From: UBA4124 sp052034745
GTDB taxonomy: Bacteria; Patescibacteriota; Minisyncoccia; Phycocordibacterales; UBA9973
Direction: 5' to 3'
NCBI GenBank assembly: GCA_052034745.1
Contig: JBPOIF010000042.1
Span: 1 to 26,976 of the forward strand
Length of the DNA: 26,976 nucleotides
Shown here one piece after another: positions 7,899-15,760 of this stretch. Within the stretch, counting starts at the first letter, position 1. Every line of letters begins with the position of its first letter. The notes under the pieces were generated by a model. It was not told the origin of the DNA and did not search any database. It worked only from the letters and a program-made list of their open reading frames with translations. The position numbers and the translations under genes were made by a program.

Positions 7899-9104
7899 AT
7901 GAATTTTAAATACCTTGCCATCACAGACAAAGGGGAGAAGCGCGAAGGGTTGATCGATGCGGTCAATCGCGAACTTGCTATCACAGGGCTTCAACGTCGT
8001 GGACTGATTGTGACGTCGCTCAAATCAGAACAAGAAGCACGTAAGTGGTTTGAGATAGCGCTTTTTGAGAGCATCCCGATGAAGGATATCGTGATCCTCT
8101 CACGGCAGATGTCGACACTGTTTGAGGCGCAAGTGTCTGCGCTCAAGGCTTTTTCGCTTCTTGCAAACAATACAGAAAACAAGCTTCTCATGCGCAAGCT
8201 CAATCAAGTCGTCTCTGACTTGCAGGCAGGGTCATCAATTGCAGGGGCACTGTCAAAACATAGCGATGTCTTTTCAGACTTTTATATCAACATGGTGAAA
8301 GCAGGTGAAGAGTCAGGAAAGCTCACACAAGTCTTTTCATACCTTGCGGATTATCTCGATCGTCAGTACGCACTCACATCAAAGACAAAGCATGCGCTCG
8401 TATATCCTGCGTTTGTCATCGGTATCTTTGTCATCGTGATGATCCTCATGTTTACGGTCATTGTGCCGAAGTTGTCGGTGATCATCATGGAGAGTGGTCA
8501 AGAGATTCCTTTTTATACAAAGATAGTGATGGGGATCAGTAGCCTCCTCGTTGAGTACGGTATATTTATACTCATTTTGTTTTTGGTGGGTGTCGGATAC
8601 TTGATTCGCCTGACTCGTACAAAAAAAGGAAAGGCGCTCATTGATGACCTCAAGGTGACAACACCGCTCATTAGCAATCTGTACAAGAAGCTCTACCTTG
8701 CCCGCATCGCGGACAACATGGACACCATGCTTTCATCGGGGATCCCTATCGTACGAGCTATTGAGATCACGGGTTCTGTCGTCGGGAACCGCCGATTCCA
8801 GGACATACTGACAAAAGCAACCGAAGCAGTGAAGGCCGGAAAATCATTCTCAGAATCTCTCGAAGTGCACCCTGAAATACCAAAGATCATGCCACAAATC
8901 ATCAAGGTGGGTGAAGAAACAGGTTCTATGGGCGCCATCCTCAAGATGCTTGCGAAGTTTTACAACAGAGAAGTGGATGAGGCTGTCAACACGCTTGTGG
9001 GACTTATCGAGCCGTTCATGATCGTCGCGCTTGGACTTGGGGTGGGACTTCTCCTCGTTTCTGTTCTTGTCCCTATCTATAACATCGCAGGGGGAATAGG
9101 CTAA
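7899..9104 (+). CDS. pilC: PilC/GspF inner-membrane platform protein
   Basis: PilC is the polytopic protein on which PilB and PilT act to insert or remove pilins. The 401-residue product contains two T2SSF domains (about 65-190 and 270-395). Each has the helical bundle preceding membrane helices, and hydrophobic segments are visible near residues 168-192, 210-232 and 370-395. The repeated GxxF/L...GEESGKL and GEETGSM turns are characteristic of the family. It starts 9 nt after pilT and closes the motor block. A 114-nt gap with the pilin promoter follows. Confidence 0.95.
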   Translation: MNFKYLAITDKGEKREGLIDAVNRELAITGLQRRGLIVTSLKSEQEARKWFEIALFESIPMKDIVILSRQMSTLFEAQVSALKAFSLLANNTENKLLMRKLNQVVSDLQAGSSIAGALSKHSDVFSDFYINMVKAGEESGKLTQVFSYLADYLDRQYALTSKTKHALVYPAFVIGIFVIVMILMFTVIVPKLSVIIMESGQEIPFYTKIVMGISSLLVEYGIFILILFLVGVGYLIRLTRTKKGKALIDDLKVTTPLISNLYKKLYLARIADNMDTMLSSGIPIVRAIEITGSVVGNRRFQDILTKATEAVKAGKSFSESLEVHPEIPKIMPQIIKVGEETGSMGAILKMLAKFYNREVDEAVNTLVGLIEPFMIVALGLGVGLLLVSVLVPIYNIAGGIG

Positions 9105-9141
9105 TCGGCTGGGGAAAACCTATTATCCGTAGTCTGTATCG

Positions 9142-9150
9142 TGGTACACT
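9142..9150 (+). promoter_or_regulatory. extended -10 promoter of the first pilin gene
   Basis: TGG-TACACT places the transcription start near 9157 and leaves an AT-rich leader of about 62 nt before the pilin ATG at 9219. This is unlike the near-leaderless pattern of most neighbours. No TTGACA-like -35 box is evident. Confidence 0.45.
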
Positions 9151-9173
9151 ATATATCGTTACAAAGATATTTG

Positions 9174-9201
9174 TAATAATCGATTATTAAAATTTCGAAA
9201 T
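9174..9201. promoter_or_regulatory. palindromes in the pilin leader
   Basis: A perfect 16-bp palindrome, TAATAATCGATTATTA (9174-9189), is followed by the 10-bp palindrome ATTTCGAAAT (9192-9201). They could be an operator or an mRNA hairpin just upstream of the pilin start. The function is unproven. Confidence 0.35.
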
Positions 9202-9218
9202 AAATCATTAATTTTGTT

Positions 9219-9728
9219 ATGAAAAAAACTTACGAAAGAGGTTTTACCTTGATTGAACTCCTTGTGGTGATCGCAATCATTGGTATCCTCGCATCAGTGG
9301 TGCTCGCATCACTGAACTCAGCTCGATCAAAAGGAGCAGATGCTGCAATCAAGGCAAACTTGAACAACATGCGCGCTCAAGCAGAGCTCTTCTACGATTC
9401 AAACACAAGTTCATACCTTCCTTCAGGAGGAACAGCTATTTCAACAGCTGCAACTTGTCCTGCATATAGTGCGTCTGGAACAAGTATGGTTTCAAAGGAC
9501 CAAAATATTGCAAACGCAATATCTCAGGCCGCTACTCAAGGGGGATCATTTACTACTTGTCTCAACACCGCTTCTATGTGGGCCGTTGCTGTTGTGCTCA
9601 AAGCAGACAGTACAAAGGCATGGTGTGTTGACTCATACGGTCAATCAAAGCAAGTTGCTGATGCAAGTGCTTACACCCAAACAACTCTGAACGCAGACAT
9701 TGCAACTGCTACTGGTTGCGGAAGCTAA
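9219..9728 (+). CDS. type IV pilin, major-subunit candidate
   Basis: The 169-residue prepilin has a short basic leader (MKKTYERG), the type III cleavage site G|FTLIE with the invariant Glu at +5, and a hydrophobic alpha1 helix (about 9-35). A globular Ser/Thr/Ala-rich domain with several Cys that may form disulfides follows. PilD at 10323 would cleave and probably N-methylate it. It is monocistronic, with its own promoter, a long leader and a strong terminator (9749-9774), as expected for an abundant fibre subunit. I call it major by promoter arrangement and position; the paralogue at 9801 is the alternative. Confidence 0.9.
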   Translation: MKKTYERGFTLIELLVVIAIIGILASVVLASLNSARSKGADAAIKANLNNMRAQAELFYDSNTSSYLPSGGTAISTAATCPAYSASGTSMVSKDQNIANAISQAATQGGSFTTCLNTASMWAVAVVLKADSTKAWCVDSYGQSKQVADASAYTQTTLNADIATATGCGS

Positions 9729-9748
9729 TCGATACTATAGTTTCAAAC

Positions 9749-9774
9749 AAAAAGCCCGGTATTCCGGGCTTTTT
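9749..9774 (+). terminator. Rho-independent terminator after the first pilin
   Basis: The stem AAAAAGCCCGG/CCGGGCTTTTT with loop TATT and a T run lies 21 nt past the pilin stop. It separates the two pilin transcripts. Confidence 0.9.
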
Positions 9775-9782
9775 GTTTGTCA

Positions 9783-9791
9783 TGGTATACT
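9783..9791 (+). promoter_or_regulatory. extended -10 promoter of the second pilin, predicted leaderless
   Basis: TGG-TATACT lies 9 nt before the ATG at 9801. Confidence 0.6.
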
Positions 9792-9800
9792 TTTTGTCAT

Positions 9801-10256
9801 ATGTTCAAAAGAAATAAAGGGTTCACTTTGATTGAGCTTTTGGTGGTGGTAGCAGTGATCGGAATATTTGCAGCAGTGACGCTTATGGCGATTGATCGCA
9901 GTAGAGCAAAAGGGGTAAATACTTCTGTGAAAGCAAATTTGCGTACGGTAAGTCAGCAAGTAGAGATGCGTTTCTTAAATGTGTTTTCGGGGTCATATGG
10001 TACGGTTGATCATACGCTCGGACCGTGCACACCAACTCCTGTTGGTTCAGTCTTTGATGATCCTACGATTCAGCGAGTCGTGACTGAGTTGCAGCGACAA
10101 ACAGGATCGACGCCGGTCTGTGCATCGACATCGACAAAATGGGCTGTCTCTGCACAACTCAAAATGGCAGAAGGGGGCAACTCGTACTGGTGTGTTGAAA
10201 CAGAAGGAAAAGCAAAAGGAGAGGTTGCTGCAATCACGGGGACACTCTGTCCATAA
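9801..10256 (+). CDS. second type IV pilin (paralogue)
   Basis: This 151-residue prepilin has leader MFKRNKG, cleavage site G|FTLIE and a hydrophobic alpha1 helix. A C-terminal globular domain follows with paired cysteines similar in spacing to those of the preceding pilin, including a shared tryptophan-bearing KWAVSAQLK/MWAVAVVLK segment. The frame is open back to a TTG at 9777, but that would place the start inside the promoter, so ATG 9801 is chosen. It has its own terminator. It could be an alternative major subunit or an abundant minor pilin. Confidence 0.88.
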   Translation: MFKRNKGFTLIELLVVVAVIGIFAAVTLMAIDRSRAKGVNTSVKANLRTVSQQVEMRFLNVFSGSYGTVDHTLGPCTPTPVGSVFDDPTIQRVVTELQRQTGSTPVCASTSTKWAVSAQLKMAEGGNSYWCVETEGKAKGEVAAITGTLCP

Positions 10257-10257
10257 C

Positions 10258-10294
10258 AAACAAAACTACCGACACCATGTCGGTAGTTTTGTTT
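10258..10294 (+). terminator. Rho-independent terminator after the second pilin
   Basis: A 17-bp stem (10258-10274 with 10278-10294) with loop CCA ends in TTTTGTTT. It begins 2 nt past the stop codon. Confidence 0.9.
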
Positions 10295-10310
10295 CAGAGG
10301 GCGCGCATTG

Positions 10311-10316
10311 TACAAT
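10311..10316 (+). promoter_or_regulatory. -10 box of pilD, predicted leaderless
   Basis: TACAAT lies 6 nt upstream of the ATG at 10323, exactly the distance expected if transcription starts at the A of the start codon. Confidence 0.6.
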
Positions 10317-10322
10317 AGAGCT

Positions 10323-11114
10323 ATGATATTTCTTCCCATCATTATTTTTGTTCTCGGGCTCATCATCGGGAGTTTTCTCAATGTTGTTATCTTGCGTATG
10401 AATACCGGCCGGAGCATTGCGTCAGGTCGTTCGATGTGCGCGCGATGTAGTCGACCACTTGCATGGTATGAACTCATCCCGGTATTTTCATTTATCGTAC
10501 TTCGTGGAAAGTGTCGAACGTGTCGAGTTCCTATTTCGTTTCAATACCCAGTGGTAGAACTTGCGACAGCGGTTTTGTTTGTGTTGCTTTATATCAAGGT
10601 TGCGCTCGGGGGAGGACTTACTCCTTTTGCATGGCTTTCGTTTGCATTCGCATGTGTGGTAGGGGCGCTCCTTGTCGTCGCAGGAGTCTATGATGTTCGT
10701 CACAAGATTCTTCCTGATACGGTGATATACCCGTTTCTCCTTGTTGCAGTGCTTGGAATCGTTGTAAAGGCGACCATGGTTCCTGAGTTCAACGGACTCA
10801 AAGCTCTTTTTGATGGGGTTATCGTAGGGCTTCCGCTCTTTCTCTTGTGGGCGGTGTCGAGAGGGAGACTCATGGGCTTTGGTGATGTGAAGCTCATGCT
10901 TGGTGTCGGATGGGTGCTCGGGCTCTCTCAGGGGATAGCAGGACTTGTGATCTCGTTTTGGGTCGGAGCGATTTTTGGACTTTTTTTGATCGCACTGTCA
11001 CATCGCTATAGCATGAAATCGCAAGTTCCTTTTGGACCATTTTTGATTATTGGTGCACTTATTGCAGGTCTGTGGCAGGTCTCGCTCTCTGCTCTTTTTC
11101 CACTTGCTGTATGA
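10323..11114 (+). CDS. pilD: prepilin peptidase/N-methyltransferase PilD
   Basis: This 263-residue polytopic aspartic protease cleaves prepilin leaders and methylates the new N-terminus. It has the N-terminal GSFLNVVILRM motif, a cytoplasmic zinc loop with two CxxC pairs (CARC and CRTC, about residues 40-67) needed for methyltransferase activity, and the two catalytic Asp in GVYDVRHKILPD (about 124-135) and GFGDVKLM (about 186-193). Seven to eight membrane helices are visible. It would process the two pilins upstream and the four minor pilins downstream. Its TGA stop overlaps the ATG of the next gene. Confidence 0.95.
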   Translation: MIFLPIIIFVLGLIIGSFLNVVILRMNTGRSIASGRSMCARCSRPLAWYELIPVFSFIVLRGKCRTCRVPISFQYPVVELATAVLFVLLYIKVALGGGLTPFAWLSFAFACVVGALLVVAGVYDVRHKILPDTVIYPFLLVAVLGIVVKATMVPEFNGLKALFDGVIVGLPLFLLWAVSRGRLMGFGDVKLMLGVGWVLGLSQGIAGLVISFWVGAIFGLFLIALSHRYSMKSQVPFGPFLIIGALIAGLWQVSLSALFPLAV

Positions 11115-11782
11115 TGCGCATGACCCATACAAACACACGAGCATCGTTTCGATCACAACAAGGACTCACGTTGGTTGAGCTCATTGTTGTGCTTGGTATC
11201 GTCGCAGTTGTTTCGGGTGTCATCATGTTTAACTATGCAAAGTTTCGAGGTACCGCAACATTGCGCGGACTTTCTCAAGAAGTAGCGCTCACTATCCGCA
11301 AAGCGCAAACGTATGCAACGAGTGTTCAGTCCATCACGAGTGGAGGGGGGAGCACTACTGCCTTTCCTGCTTTTGGAATCAGTGTCTCTCTTGATGGTGA
11401 TGTTGCATCAAACACAGGAGATACGAGCAGGAAACAGTTCATCTTGTTTGCAGATATCCCCGATGTGTCAGGTTCGACCGATGGGATGTATAGCAACGGA
11501 GGTACTTGCGGAAATCCGGGAGAAGGAAATGAATGTCTCGAGAGCTTTGCGATCAATACCCCTGATCGCATCATGGAGCTTTGTACTGATGACGGATGTA
11601 TGACGAGTGGGACGATCGACATTGTCTTTAATCGTCCTGCACCTGATGCATACCTCTGTGTACTCAGTGGTGCAGCATGTCAGATCAACCGTCCTTCTTT
11701 TGTCAGTCTCGTTATCCAGGCACTCACCGGGGAAGAAAAGATTGTTACAATATGGAATACAGGACAGATCAGTATCGAGTAG
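11111..11782 (+). CDS. minor pilin, GspH/FimT-like
   Basis: The 223-residue product has a leader ending in QQG and the cleavage motif G|LTLVE with Glu+5, then a hydrophobic helix and a beta-rich domain. The region GLSQEVALTIRKAQTYA after alpha1 is typical of the GspH/FimT fold. The start is taken as the ATGA overlap with pilD, giving MMRMTHTN; ATG 11114 or 11120 are alternatives. As a minor pilin it would prime fibre assembly. It opens a four-gene minor-pilin cluster. Confidence 0.85.
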   Translation: MMRMTHTNTRASFRSQQGLTLVELIVVLGIVAVVSGVIMFNYAKFRGTATLRGLSQEVALTIRKAQTYATSVQSITSGGGSTTAFPAFGISVSLDGDVASNTGDTSRKQFILFADIPDVSGSTDGMYSNGGTCGNPGEGNECLESFAINTPDRIMELCTDDGCMTSGTIDIVFNRPAPDAYLCVLSGAACQINRPSFVSLVIQALTGEEKIVTIWNTGQISIE

Positions 11783-11790
11783 AAATAGTT

Positions 11791-12402
11791 ATGAAGAAAC
11801 AACAGACACATCACCATGCGCGGCATCTCTCAAAAGGATTCACACTCGTTGAGTTGATGGTGTCGCTTGGGATATTTATGGTAGTGATTATGGCAGCCAT
11901 CGGGTCTCTCTATTCGGTCAACAATGCATCTCGTAAAGTAGAGGCGATGCGCAACGTGCTCGACAATCTCAACTTTGCGATTGAGTCGATGAGTCGAACG
12001 ATTCGCACAGGGACCGACATCGTCTGTGAAGGATCACTCAACGGCACTTCGACAAACAACTGTACTTTTGAAAGCGCATTTGCAAGCCCTGGAGAGAGAA
12101 TCTCGGTGATGAGTACTCTCGGCAACGTCGGACTCGTCGAGTATCGATGGGCTATCAATCCTACGACTAACACGGGCGTCATTGAAAAATATGTCGCTGG
12201 GGATTGGGTCTCTATCACTGCACCTTCGATTGATATTCAGCACCTTTCTTTTTATGTCGATGGTGCTGACGATAGCACCACAGGAGCAGATGACTTTTCA
12301 CAACCAAATGTCATCATGCTCATCCAAGGTGTTGCCACTGCGGAAGGGGACTCCGCTCCGTTTTCAGTACAGACATTGGTAACCTCTCGAACATTTGAGT
12401 AA
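11791..12402 (+). CDS. minor pilin, PilW/GspJ-like
   Basis: The 203-residue prepilin has a His/Lys-rich leader, site G|FTLVE and a long alpha1. The stretch LNFAIESMSRTIRTG after it is typical of PilW/GspJ. The frame extends upstream to 11677 inside the previous gene, but ATG 11791, 8 nt after the preceding stop, begins a canonical short leader and is preferred. No Shine-Dalgarno is seen. It probably belongs to the tip-priming minor-pilin complex with its neighbours. Confidence 0.85.
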   Translation: MKKQQTHHHARHLSKGFTLVELMVSLGIFMVVIMAAIGSLYSVNNASRKVEAMRNVLDNLNFAIESMSRTIRTGTDIVCEGSLNGTSTNNCTFESAFASPGERISVMSTLGNVGLVEYRWAINPTTNTGVIEKYVAGDWVSITAPSIDIQHLSFYVDGADDSTTGADDFSQPNVIMLIQGVATAEGDSAPFSVQTLVTSRTFE

Positions 12403-12409
12403 TCACTTT

Positions 12410-13039
12410 ATGAAATATCTTTTCAACACACAGCACATGAGACAACAGACACAAAAAGGATTTACCTTGATTGAGACGATTGTTGCAACTCTCATACTTT
12501 CGCTTTCGATCGGAGCATTGCTTTCCCTTGCTGCAGGAGGGTTCTTTTCCGTTCGCTATGCGCGCAATCAAATCGTCGCGGACAACTTGTTGCAAGAAGC
12601 GCTCGAGTATATTCGAAAGAGCCGAGATGAGGCATTTATTCAAGGAGTATCGTGGGACACGTGGCGAGCAACCCTCAATGTAGACTCGACAGGAGGTCTT
12701 GTTGGTTTGGGGACTGCAAGCGGATGTTTTGCTGCAAATGGTTGTTCGGTGGATCCGTATACGAGCCAGTTTAAAATAAAAGCTTGTGGTGCAACATGTC
12801 CCGCAACGATATTTTATCCGCTTTCTTCTGGTGGTTTTTATGGGTATGCAAGCGGAGTCTATCCTTTTAGTACGAGCGGTATCACTCCCGTGACCACTTC
12901 ATATGTGCGAACGATTACTGCTGAAAACACCAACAGCGATCAACAGCTTCTCGTCACTGCACGTATCCGTTGGTCAAACGGCAACACGACAAAGACAGTT
13001 TCGCAGTCGACGATCCTCTCTAACTGGAATCAACCCTAA
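12410..13039 (+). CDS. minor pilin, PilV/GspI-like
   Basis: The 209-residue product has a leader of about 18-20 residues, site G|FTLIE, a hydrophobic helix, and NLLQEALEYIRKSRDEAF, a segment common in PilV/GspI proteins. The start could be ATG 12410 or the in-frame ATG 12437; the first is chosen for its 7-nt distance from the previous stop. Its TAA shares one base with the next ATG (TAATG), which implies coupling. Confidence 0.83.
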   Translation: MKYLFNTQHMRQQTQKGFTLIETIVATLILSLSIGALLSLAAGGFFSVRYARNQIVADNLLQEALEYIRKSRDEAFIQGVSWDTWRATLNVDSTGGLVGLGTASGCFAANGCSVDPYTSQFKIKACGATCPATIFYPLSSGGFYGYASGVYPFSTSGITPVTTSYVRTITAENTNSDQQLLVTARIRWSNGNTTKTVSQSTILSNWNQP

Positions 13040-13509
13040 TGAAACAATATCACCAAACAAAAAAAGAAGGCTTTGCGCTCCTCTATAGTGTGGTCATTAT
13101 CAGTTTGATTTTGACGATTGCAATCAGTATCTCAAACACTTCATATAAACAGACCATCCTTTCAAGTCTCGCAAAAGATTCACAGATTGCGTTTTATCAG
13201 GCAGACGCGGGTGCTGAGTGTGCTATGTACTATGATCTCGTGCTCAATCAGTTCCCTCTCGGGACTGTGGTGGCAGGTGCTCCTGCAACAATCTCTTGTG
13301 GCACGACGACACTTGCTCTTGTCTCGGGTGATAGCGATGATGACTATTTCGTCTATGAACGACAATCACCGGTGGCGACTGACCCTTGTTTTGAGGTGAT
13401 TTTTGATAAAATAACTGACCCTACAAAGAGCACAATTGACGCCCGGGGAAACAATCGTTGTGGTGCAGGACCTCGTCAGGTAGAGCGTGCAGTTCGGGTA
13501 CAATACTAG
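13039..13509 (+). CDS. minor pilin, PilX/GspK-like, without Glu+5
   Basis: The 156-residue product has a basic leader followed by G|FALLYSVVII and a hydrophobic helix, then QAGAECA-like sequence (QADAGAECAMYYD, about residues 50-62) that is characteristic of PilX-type minor pilins. Position +5 after the Gly is not Glu, as in GspK/PilX tip subunits, which often lack this residue. It ends the pilus locus. The ligA promoter lies inside its last codons. Confidence 0.75.
   Translation: MKQYHQTKKEGFALLYSVVIISLILTIAISISNTSYKQTILSSLAKDSQIAFYQADAGAECAMYYDLVLNQFPLGTVVAGAPATISCGTTTLALVSGDSDDDYFVYERQSPVATDPCFEVIFDKITDPTKSTIDARGNNRCGAGPRQVERAVRVQY
13499..13504 (+). promoter_or_regulatory. -10 box of ligA inside the preceding gene
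   Basis: TACAAT lies 9 nt before the ATG at 13514 and overlaps the final codons of the minor-pilin gene, so ligA probably has its own near-leaderless transcript. Confidence 0.55.
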
Positions 13510-13513
13510 TTAT

Positions 13514-15517
13514 ATGGATCGGGCCAAGGTACAAGAGAGGATCGCGCAGTTGCGGGAAGAGATTTCTCGTCATGCTGATGCGTACTATATCAAGGATGCT
13601 CCAACGGTTTCAGATGAGGTGTACGATTCTCTTGCGAGAGAATTAAAGGCCTTGGACAAAGAATATCCTGAGTTTGCAGATCCTAACTTTATTATCTATC
13701 GAGTCGGAGGTGCTCCGCTTGATGTGTTTGTAAAAGCGGAACACACCACTCGCATGCTTTCTTTGAATGATGCTTTTTCTTTCGAGGAGGTAGATGATTG
13801 GGATACTCGTATCAAAAAGCTGACGCCTTCCGCAACATTTCATTATTTTTGTGAACTTAAAATGGACGGGCTTGCTTGTTCTCTCATTTATAAAGATGGG
13901 AAGCTTGTGCGCGCGGTCACACGAGGAGATGGGGCGATAGGAGAGGACATCACACAGAACGTGATGATGATCGATGCGGTCCCGCTTGTATTACTTGGTA
14001 CCCATAAGGGCGTTATCGAAGTTCGAGGAGAGATCGTGATGTCTCATGCAACACTTACTCGTCTCAACAAGAAATATGAACGCGCAGGCAAACCACTTCT
14101 TGCAAATACGCGAAATGCTGCAGCGGGTTCTGTTCGTCAGCTCGATGCTCGTCTTACAAAAGAACGCCAGCTTGATTTCTTTGCGTGGGATATTGCCCAG
14201 TGTGATGAGCAGATGTTTTTGTTACACAGTGAAGAACATGCATTTTTGCGAACGATAGGATTTGCGGTTGCTCCGTTTGAAAAGGTGTGTGCTTCGCTTG
14301 AGGAAGTGAAAGAAACAATTGATGGTATCTCAGAAAAGCGAGACACGATTGGATTTGGAACTGATGGGGTGGTTGTACAAGTCAATGAACTTGCGCTCCA
14401 TATGACACTTGGTGTTGTTGGAAAGGCTCCTCGTTATGCACTCGCTTATAAATATCCTGCTGAACAAGCAACAACAACCGTCACAGATATCTCGGTGCAT
14501 GTGGGGCGTACTGGTGTGCTGACACCTCTTGCTCATTTTGTTCCTACAAAAGTTGCAGGTTCCACCGTATCAAAAGCAACACTGCACAATAGAGAGCAGA
14601 TTGAACGACTCGATATTCGAGTGGGTGATACAGTCGTTATTCAAAAAGCAGGAGACGTTATCCCTGAAGTTGTTGAAGTGCTCAAAGCATTTCGTCCAAA
14701 GAAAACGATTCAATTTATCATGCCAGGTGAGTGTCCAGAGTGTGGGAGTACTGTTGCACAGCGAACCGGCGCATCGGGAGAATCGACGGTTGCATTTTAT
14801 TGTACAAACGACACCTGTCCTGCAAAGCAGACGCGAAGTATCACGCATTTTGTCCAGACAATGGAGATCTATGAAGTCGGGCCAAAGATTGTCGAGCGGC
14901 TCCAGGATGAAGGACTCATCTCTGATGCTGCAGACCTCTTTGCACTCGAGGAGGCTGATCTTGCGGGGCTTGAACGGTTTGGTGCAAAAAGCGCTGAAAA
15001 TATTATTCGTGAGATTGCATCAAAGAAAAAGCCTCCGCTTGATCGCTTTGTTGCATCGCTCGGTATCATGCATGTGGGGGCGCAGACCGCTAGAGACATC
15101 GCGCTTCATTTTGGCACATGGGATGCGTTTTGGAATGCGTCGGAAGTCGAACTTGATAGTATCGAAAATATCGGTCCTGCGGTTGTCGAGAGCATCCTTT
15201 CATACAGAAAAAGTCATCATGCAAAACAATTTGTGAAAAAACTTTTTGCAAATGGGGTAGAACCACAGATGCTTCGCGTGCAAAAAGGGGGAGTGTTTGA
15301 AGGAAAGACATTTGTGCTGACGGGGACACTCTCGACGCTTTCACGAGAAGCCGCAAAGAAGATCATTCAAGATCGTGGGGGCAAAGTCGCAAGTAGTGTT
15401 TCAGTAAAAACGGACTATGTGTTGGCAGGGGAAAATCCAGGAAGCAAGCTTGCCGAAGCAGAAAAACTCAACATCAGTGTCCTCTCTGAGGAGCAGTTCA
15501 TAAAAATGGTGAAATAA
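13514..15517 (+). CDS. ligA: NAD-dependent DNA ligase LigA
   Basis: LigA seals nicks in DNA during replication and repair using NAD+. The 667-residue protein has the full domain set: Ia domain (about 1-70), adenylation domain with the active-site Lys116 in ELKMDG, OB fold (about 310-395), a four-Cys zinc finger (CPEC...C...C, about 400-430), tandem helix-hairpin-helix region (about 440-575) and a C-terminal BRCT domain (about 588-667). An upstream GTG at 13487 is in frame but lies within the promoter and the previous gene. It is followed by a bidirectional terminator. Confidence 0.97.
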   Translation: MDRAKVQERIAQLREEISRHADAYYIKDAPTVSDEVYDSLARELKALDKEYPEFADPNFIIYRVGGAPLDVFVKAEHTTRMLSLNDAFSFEEVDDWDTRIKKLTPSATFHYFCELKMDGLACSLIYKDGKLVRAVTRGDGAIGEDITQNVMMIDAVPLVLLGTHKGVIEVRGEIVMSHATLTRLNKKYERAGKPLLANTRNAAAGSVRQLDARLTKERQLDFFAWDIAQCDEQMFLLHSEEHAFLRTIGFAVAPFEKVCASLEEVKETIDGISEKRDTIGFGTDGVVVQVNELALHMTLGVVGKAPRYALAYKYPAEQATTTVTDISVHVGRTGVLTPLAHFVPTKVAGSTVSKATLHNREQIERLDIRVGDTVVIQKAGDVIPEVVEVLKAFRPKKTIQFIMPGECPECGSTVAQRTGASGESTVAFYCTNDTCPAKQTRSITHFVQTMEIYEVGPKIVERLQDEGLISDAADLFALEEADLAGLERFGAKSAENIIREIASKKKPPLDRFVASLGIMHVGAQTARDIALHFGTWDAFWNASEVELDSIENIGPAVVESILSYRKSHHAKQFVKKLFANGVEPQMLRVQKGGVFEGKTFVLTGTLSTLSREAAKKIIQDRGGKVASSVSVKTDYVLAGENPGSKLAEAEKLNISVLSEEQFIKMVK

Positions 15518-15548
15518 AAAAACGGCTGAATAGATATCAGCCGTTTTT
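15518..15548. terminator. bidirectional terminator between ligA and the minus-strand RNA candidate
   Basis: The stem AAAAACGGCTGA/TCAGCCGTTTTT with a 7-nt loop begins directly after the ligA stop. A- and T-runs on both sides allow it to stop ligA transcripts on + and the RNA candidate on -. Confidence 0.9.
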
Positions 15549-15686
15549 GGTATTTGGGACGCACTCTGTACCCCGTAGGAGTTTGTAAAAACAAATACCG
15601 TTCTTAGGTAGAGTTCAGTTTAACATTGGAACCACCTTGCTTCATTTCTGGGGAAATGGAATCAATGAAAAATTTAAAGAACTCTA
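15518..15686 (-). ncRNA. structured small RNA candidate, unassigned family
   Basis: This ~169-nt minus-strand unit has a strong promoter, no credible ORF and an intrinsic terminator. Domain 1 is a nested stem: 15679-15685 pairs with 15610-15616 (AGAGTTC/GAACTCT), then TTTAA/TTAAA, CATTG/CAATG, and the apical CATTTC/GAAATG around a 4-nt loop. Domain 2 closes with 15592-15599 paired to 15549-15556 (an 8-bp stem) with a smaller inner helix. The terminator hairpin forms the third element. It does not fit SRP RNA (no GGAA-capped helix), tmRNA or RNase P by size or motifs, and 6S RNA would be a single long hairpin. The function is unknown. Confidence 0.65.
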
Positions 15687-15692
15687 TATTTC

Positions 15693-15721
15693 ATTATAGC
15701 ATGAATTTTAAATAAAGTCAA
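15693..15721 (-). promoter_or_regulatory. sigma70-type promoter of the small RNA candidate
   Basis: On the minus strand: TTGACT (15716-15721), a 17-bp spacer, and TATAAT (15693-15698) preceded by TGC. It is nearly identical in its outer parts to the promoter at 2567-2595. Confidence 0.85.
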
Positions 15722-15745
15722 TCAAGTGAAATAAGCCCTTGATTT

Positions 15746-15754
15746 TGCTATGAT
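15746..15754 (+). promoter_or_regulatory. extended -10 promoter of gatC, predicted leaderless
   Basis: TGC-TATGAT lies 6 nt before the ATG at 15761. Confidence 0.6.
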
Positions 15755-15760
15755 GATGCA

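Noticed and set aside
14529..15236. 235-codon + frame inside ligA
   Set aside because: It is a shadow in another frame of the ligase zinc finger, HhH and BRCT regions, and its Ser/Arg/Leu-rich sequence has no domain.
15518..15686. Assignment of the small RNA candidate as 6S, SRP or tmRNA
   Set aside because: The fold has two separate stem-loop domains rather than the single long 6S hairpin, no SRP apical motif, and it is too short for tmRNA.
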